From positions 434,001 to 498,000 of the forward strand of contig JANQLK010000016.1 in assembly GCA_028280615.1 (NCBI GenBank): DNA of 64,000 bases, written 5' to 3'. Positions 60,408 to 64,000 of the stretch are shown piece after piece; position 1 is the first letter of the stretch, and the number at the start of each line of letters is the position of its first letter. The notes below the pieces were generated by a model, which saw nothing but the letters and a program-made list of their open reading frames with translations, made no database searches and had not been told where the DNA came from. Source of the DNA: Woeseiaceae bacterium (lineage in GTDB: Bacteria; Pseudomonadota; Gammaproteobacteria; Steroidobacterales; Woeseiaceae). The position numbers and the translations under genes are program-made.

Positions 60408-61925
60408 ATGTCACAGACGATTAATACGAACGTTGCATCGCTAAATGCGCAACGGAACTTGAGTCGTTCGCAGGGCTTGCTGAATCAGTCACTACAGCGG
60501 CTGTCGACGGGCTTGCGAATCAACAGTGCAAAGGACGATGCGGCAGGTCTCGCCATCGCCGAGCGCTTCACCACGCAGATCCGAGGCCTCAACCAGGCCG
60601 TTCGGAACGCCAACGACGGTATCTCACTCGCCCAGACGACCGAATCGGTGCTTGGCGAGCTGAGCAACAACCTGCAGCGTATCCGCGAGCTGGCCATTCA
60701 GTCGGCCAACGCGACGAACTCTGCTTCCGACCGCTCGGCGCTGGACAACGAGGTTCAACAGCGCCTGGACGAGATCGACCGCATCGCGTCGCAGACCTCG
60801 TTCAACGGCCTGAAGGTTCTCGACGGCACCTTCGGTACGGCGACATTCCAGGTTGGTGCCAACGTCGGCGAAACGATCAGCATCAATCTGAGCACGGGCG
60901 TGCGCTCGAACCAGATCGGACAGGTCGCGAAGGCGACTTCGACCGCGGAGGTCACCGCTCTGGCGCTGTCGGGCGCGGGCACGATCCAGGTCGGCTCCAA
61001 CCCGGCCGTCACGATCGGCGCATCGGTAGCCGGCTCGCAGGCCGGACAGTCGTCGGGCAGCGCGTTCTCCAAGGCGGAGGCGATCAACAACTCCGGCGTC
61101 GCCGGCCTGACCGTCACGGCGACCAACAACGTGGAGTTCGGTATCGGTGACACGACAGGCGTTGCCGTGGGCGACACTTACAGCCTGAATATCAATGGCC
61201 AGGATATCTTCGCATCCTACGACCAGAACGCCAACGGCGTCCTGACCGCGGCGCAGATTGCCGACGCAATCAACACGCAGGCAACGACAACCGGTGTCAC
61301 GGCATCGCTGTCGGGCACGGACCTGCGCCTGTCCGCGGCGGACGGACGTGACATCGTCGTCGGACAGACGCTCGGCGGCGCTGCAGGCGGCGGCATAACG
61401 GCCGGCGGCGGTGGTGCGACCACGGTCAACGGCGTCGAGTTTCGTGACGGCACGATCGACACGGTAGCCAACGCCATTCTGGCGACGCCGACCGATGCGG
61501 CCACGAATGGCGGCACGCTGACGTTCACGGCCAACGAGAACATCATCATCACCGGCGACGGCGATGACATGGGCCTCGCCGCGGCAAACTCCACGATCGC
61601 GCTCGATACCCAGACGCTGAGTGCAGCGAACGTTACCTCGGTTTCCGCTGCCAACGACACGATCTCACGGGTCGATTCGGCGCTGACCGTCGTCAGCACG
61701 CTGCGAAGTGAGCTCGGCGCCATCCAGAACCGCTTCGAGTCGACGATCACGAACCTGAGCGCGGTCTCCGAGAGCCTCACGGCTTCCCGCAGCCGCATCC
61801 AGGACGCTGACTTCGCCGCCGAAACGGCTGCGCTGACGCGAGCGCAGATCCTGCAACAGGCCGGCATCTCGGTCCTGTCACAGGCGAATGCGCAGCCGCA
61901 GCTCGCACTGAGTCTGCTGCAGTAG
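60408..61925 (+). CDS. fliC: Flagellin
   Basis: A 505-residue filament subunit. The conserved N-terminal D0/D1 is SQTINTNVASLNAQRNLSRSQ to NGLKVLDGTFGTATFQVGANVGE, and the C-terminal D1/D0 ends RIQDADFAAETAALTRAQILQQAGISVLSQANAQPQLALSLL. Between them are about 270 variable surface residues rich in Ala, Thr, Ser, Asn and Gly, including a flagellin-IN-like motif, the expected place for Ser/Thr O-glycosylation. The Pse genes at the window's left end could supply that sugar; this is inference. A single flagellin gene is seen here. Confidence 0.95.
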   Translation: MSQTINTNVASLNAQRNLSRSQGLLNQSLQRLSTGLRINSAKDDAAGLAIAERFTTQIRGLNQAVRNANDGISLAQTTESVLGELSNNLQRIRELAIQSANATNSASDRSALDNEVQQRLDEIDRIASQTSFNGLKVLDGTFGTATFQVGANVGETISINLSTGVRSNQIGQVAKATSTAEVTALALSGAGTIQVGSNPAVTIGASVAGSQAGQSSGSAFSKAEAINNSGVAGLTVTATNNVEFGIGDTTGVAVGDTYSLNINGQDIFASYDQNANGVLTAAQIADAINTQATTTGVTASLSGTDLRLSAADGRDIVVGQTLGGAAGGGITAGGGGATTVNGVEFRDGTIDTVANAILATPTDAATNGGTLTFTANENIIITGDGDDMGLAAANSTIALDTQTLSAANVTSVSAANDTISRVDSALTVVSTLRSELGAIQNRFESTITNLSAVSESLTASRSRIQDADFAAETAALTRAQILQQAGISVLSQANAQPQLALSLLQ

Positions 61926-61941
61926 GAGTGAAGCAGGAAAG

Positions 61942-61975
61942 CGCTGGCGGGTGGCAGCAACGTCGCCCGCCAGCG
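61942..61975 (+). terminator. Strong hairpin between fliC and flaG, attenuator or stabiliser
   Basis: Arms CGCTGGCGGG (61942-61951) and CCCGCCAGCG (61966-61975) form a perfect 10-bp stem with a 14-base loop. No T-run follows, so it may stabilise the fliC message or lower read-through into flaG rather than end transcription fully. Confidence 0.6.
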
Positions 61976-62000
61976 GACCTTAAGGGTAAGGAGCAGGCCG

Positions 62001-62363
62001 ATGTCGGAGAAACGAGTCAATACCGTGACCTCCGGCGCTGTACGCAGCGTGCAGCCTAGCCCAGGCTCTTCGGAGCCGTCAGGCGGTAATTCCGGGCCGA
62101 TTGTCGGCAAGATTTCGCCGCAACAGCAGGCAAGTATCAGGGCAATGAACCTGGATACCCTGGTTCAGAAGCTCAATACGAGGAGCCGCAGCGTCGCACC
62201 GGCGCTACGGTTTGAAGTCGACGTCAAGTCCGGTCAGGCGATCATTCAGGTGTTCGACCGCGAAAGTGGCGAGCTGATTCGCCAGATTCCACAGGAAAAA
62301 GCCTCTGCCCTCGCGCGGGACGGTGGGGCAATCGATCTCTCGCGCATCGACGACCTCGTGTAA
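62001..62363 (+). CDS. flaG: FlaG family protein
   Basis: A 120-residue protein of the FlaG/YvyC family, usually found between flagellin and fliD and influencing filament length. The N-terminal 50 residues are low-complexity; the C-terminal core reads RSVAPALRFEVDVKSGQAIIQVFDRESGELIRQIPQEKASAL, the family signature. AAGGAGCAGG lies before the ATG. A possible sigma-54 promoter of fliD begins nine bases after its stop. Confidence 0.9.
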   Translation: MSEKRVNTVTSGAVRSVQPSPGSSEPSGGNSGPIVGKISPQQQASIRAMNLDTLVQKLNTRSRSVAPALRFEVDVKSGQAIIQVFDRESGELIRQIPQEKASALARDGGAIDLSRIDDLV

Positions 62364-62371
62364 CTCTACAA

Positions 62372-62388
62372 TTGGCATGGAACTTGAA
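62372..62388 (+). promoter_or_regulatory. Candidate sigma-54 promoter of fliD
   Basis: TTGGCATGGAACTTGAA keeps the -24 element and the GG-N10-G spacing, but the -12 reads TTGA in place of TTGC. The predicted start is about 33 bases before the fliD ATG. Confidence 0.5.
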
Positions 62389-62431
62389 TCGATTCCAACG
62401 AATCGGCCGGATCGCGCATTGGACTTGAAAC

Positions 62432-63823
62432 ATGACGGGAATCACCACATCAGGCATCGGCTCGGGACTGGATATTGCCGGACTCGTGCAGCAATTGGTG
62501 GCCGTCGAGCGCCAGCCGACCGAGATACGGCTGGCAAGACAGGAAGCGCAGGTACAGGCCAAGATCTCGGCCTACGGCAGCCTGAAGTCGGCGCTGTCCG
62601 CCTTCAACGCTGAGCTCGACAAGCTCAAGGAAGCCGATTCCCTTCTGCTTCGCAAGGCGGATTCCTCCGATGAGGAACTGGTTACGGTCAGCGTTGATGG
62701 CGCGGCCGTGCCTTCAGCCTACGAGGTCGAGGTGCTGCAGCTCGCCCAATCGCAGAAGCTCGAGTCCGGCGCTTTCGGGAGCCCCGATGATGTGGTCGGC
62801 ACCGGCACGTTGACGATCGGCGTCGGCGCCGACGCTTTCACGGTCGAGATCGATTCCGAGAACAACACGCTCGCGGCGATTCGCAATGCGATCAATGGCG
62901 CGGTGAGCAACACCGGCGTACAGGCAACGATCGTCAACGCCGACGGCGGCAGCTACCTGATACTGACCGCCGAGCAGACCGGCGCGGACAAGTCGATCAC
63001 GGTGACGCAGGCGGGCGGGGACGGCGGATTGAGCGCCCTCGAATACGATCCGCCGAACGGCCTCAACTCGCTCACCGAGACACGCCAGGCGCTGGACGCA
63101 CAGGTGAACATCGATGGTCTGCTCGTCACCAACGACAGCAATACGATAAGCGGTGCAATCGAGGGCGCGACTCTGAATCTGATTGCCGCGGCGCCGGGCA
63201 CGACGGCCAGCGTGAACGTAGAGAACGATACCGGCGCGGTAAAAAGTCGTATCGAGGCCTTCGTCGAGAAATACAACGATATGATCGACGTATTCAATGA
63301 ACTGACGGCCTATAACGTCGAAACCAGGGTGGCGGGTCCGCTGCTCGGCGATTCGACGATACGCGGCGTGAGTTCGCTCCTGCGCCGCGAACTCGGCGTC
63401 GGCGTCGACGATATCGAGGCATCGTTCTCGTCATTGCTGGATATCGGAATCGAAAGTGACGTCGACGGCAAGCTGTCCATCGATAGCGACGTGCTCGACG
63501 GCGTAATCGAGTCCGAATTCACCAAGCTCGGTCAACTGTTCGCTAATTCGGACGGCTACGCAATCCGGCTGTCGTCGGCCGTAGACGAATACCTCGACGG
63601 CACCGACGGTATCATCCAGGCGCGACTGGACGGCCTGGACGAGTCGATCGACGTCTTCAACGAACAGCGCGAAAGACTGGAGATAAGGCTCGAATCCTTC
63701 GAGGCTCGATTGCAGCGCCAGTTCATCGCGCTCGACACGCTCGTCGGTGAATTGACGAATACGAGCAATTTCCTCGCTCAGCAGCTGCAGTCGCTCCCGG
63801 GCATAACCGCTCCAGGTGACTAG
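62432..63823 (+). CDS. fliD: Flagellar filament cap protein FliD
   Basis: A 463-residue HAP2 protein that caps the filament and inserts flagellin. It has the N-terminal GITTSGIGSGLDIAGLVQQLVAVERQPTEIRLARQEAQVQAKISAYGSLKSAL signature, a flagellin-IN-type central segment, and the C-terminal coiled coil with DGIIQARLDGLDESIDVFNEQRERLEIRLESFEARL. Length is in the normal range of about 450-480. fliS follows after 23 bases. Confidence 0.95.
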   Translation: MTGITTSGIGSGLDIAGLVQQLVAVERQPTEIRLARQEAQVQAKISAYGSLKSALSAFNAELDKLKEADSLLLRKADSSDEELVTVSVDGAAVPSAYEVEVLQLAQSQKLESGAFGSPDDVVGTGTLTIGVGADAFTVEIDSENNTLAAIRNAINGAVSNTGVQATIVNADGGSYLILTAEQTGADKSITVTQAGGDGGLSALEYDPPNGLNSLTETRQALDAQVNIDGLLVTNDSNTISGAIEGATLNLIAAAPGTTASVNVENDTGAVKSRIEAFVEKYNDMIDVFNELTAYNVETRVAGPLLGDSTIRGVSSLLRRELGVGVDDIEASFSSLLDIGIESDVDGKLSIDSDVLDGVIESEFTKLGQLFANSDGYAIRLSSAVDEYLDGTDGIIQARLDGLDESIDVFNEQRERLEIRLESFEARLQRQFIALDTLVGELTNTSNFLAQQLQSLPGITAPGD

Positions 63824-63846
63824 CCAAACGGATAGAGAAAGCGCAC

Positions 63847-64000
63847 ATGACACGTACAGCTTACCCCCAGAGAGCCGACGCCTACCGGAAGATCGGAATT
63901 GAGCACGAGGTGACTTCGGCGTCCCCGCATCGACTGATCCAGATGATGATGGAGCGTGTACTCGATAAGCTGTCTTTGGCGAAAAGCAACATGCTTGACG
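63847..64000 (+). CDS. fliS: Flagellin export chaperone FliS, truncated by window edge
   Basis: The first 51 residues are visible: an Ala-Tyr-rich start, then the family pattern YRKIGIEHEVTSASPHRLIQMMMERVLDKLSLAK. FliS binds flagellin's C-terminus to prevent early polymerisation. It follows fliD closely, the classical order. The frame runs off the right edge. Confidence 0.9.
   Translation, partial: MTRTAYPQRADAYRKIGIEHEVTSASPHRLIQMMMERVLDKLSLAKSNMLD

Noticed and set aside
1..64000. tRNA/rRNA genes, CRISPR arrays, insertion sequences, integrases or attachment sites
   Set aside because: None was seen on reading; no transposase or integrase motif and no regular spaced repeats.

Overview
This is a GC-rich stretch of a gammaproteobacterial chromosome. 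The evidence is a sigma-54/FleQ-type polar-flagellum locus arranged flgN-flgM-flgA / flgBCDEFGHIJKL-fliC-flaG-fliD-fliS, a GlrK-QseG-GlrR two-component operon, Fur boxes of the 7-1-7 type, and dense cyclic-di-GMP signalling. An orphan PrsR-type (PEP-CTERM-associated) regulator suggests an environmental, free-living lineage, perhaps near Chromatiales, Woeseiales or Steroidobacterales; the genus cannot be fixed from the sequence alone. No tRNA, rRNA, CRISPR array or insertion sequence was recognised.

Layout. (1) 1-9.1 kb: surface-glycan and pseudaminic-acid genes: the tail of a DegT-type aminotransferase, pseI, a capsule-type glycosyltransferase, an O-antigen ligase/polymerase-like membrane protein, a PseG-PseH fusion, an SpsF-type cytidylyltransferase, a GT4 glycosyltransferase (opposite strand), a phosphoglycosyl transferase and a sugar-type formyltransferase. 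(2) 9.1-12 kb: an iron-storage patch with three Fur boxes (an unknown Fur-controlled gene, bfr, bfd) and a decayed amidohydrolase pseudogene. (3) 12-19.6 kb: an SDR reductase, prsR, the glrK-qseG-glrR operon, galE and a lipoprotein. (4) 19.8-40.4 kb: mixed metabolism (N-formylglutamate amidohydrolase/GCS2 pair, arsC-aquaporin pair, aldehyde dehydrogenase, FadJ-like multifunctional enzyme, cysteine synthase, orphan solute-binding protein) interleaved with four cyclic-di-GMP proteins and a hybrid histidine kinase. (5) 40.8-64 kb: fleQ and the flagellar locus, including a bacteriohemerythrin, a GGDEF-EAL/HDOD pair and a Ser/Thr kinase-HDOD fusion.

How it fits together. FleQ with sigma-54 should drive flgB onward, flgA and probably fliD: -24/-12 elements are visible at each. 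Sigma-28 (FliA) elements with exact 11-bp spacers are visible before flgM, flgA, fliC, the bacteriohemerythrin gene and the GGDEF-EAL/HDOD operon. The last two are divergent and place an O2-binding protein and a cyclic-di-GMP enzyme in the late flagellar class. The pseudaminic-acid genes could supply the nonulosonic acid used to glycosylate flagellin, which is an inference from known Pse biology. The most interesting material is the sigma-28-linked hemerythrin/c-di-GMP/HDOD module, the kinase-HDOD fusion attached to the flgAMN operon, the twin sigma-28 elements of flgA and flgM, and the Fur-controlled unknown gene.
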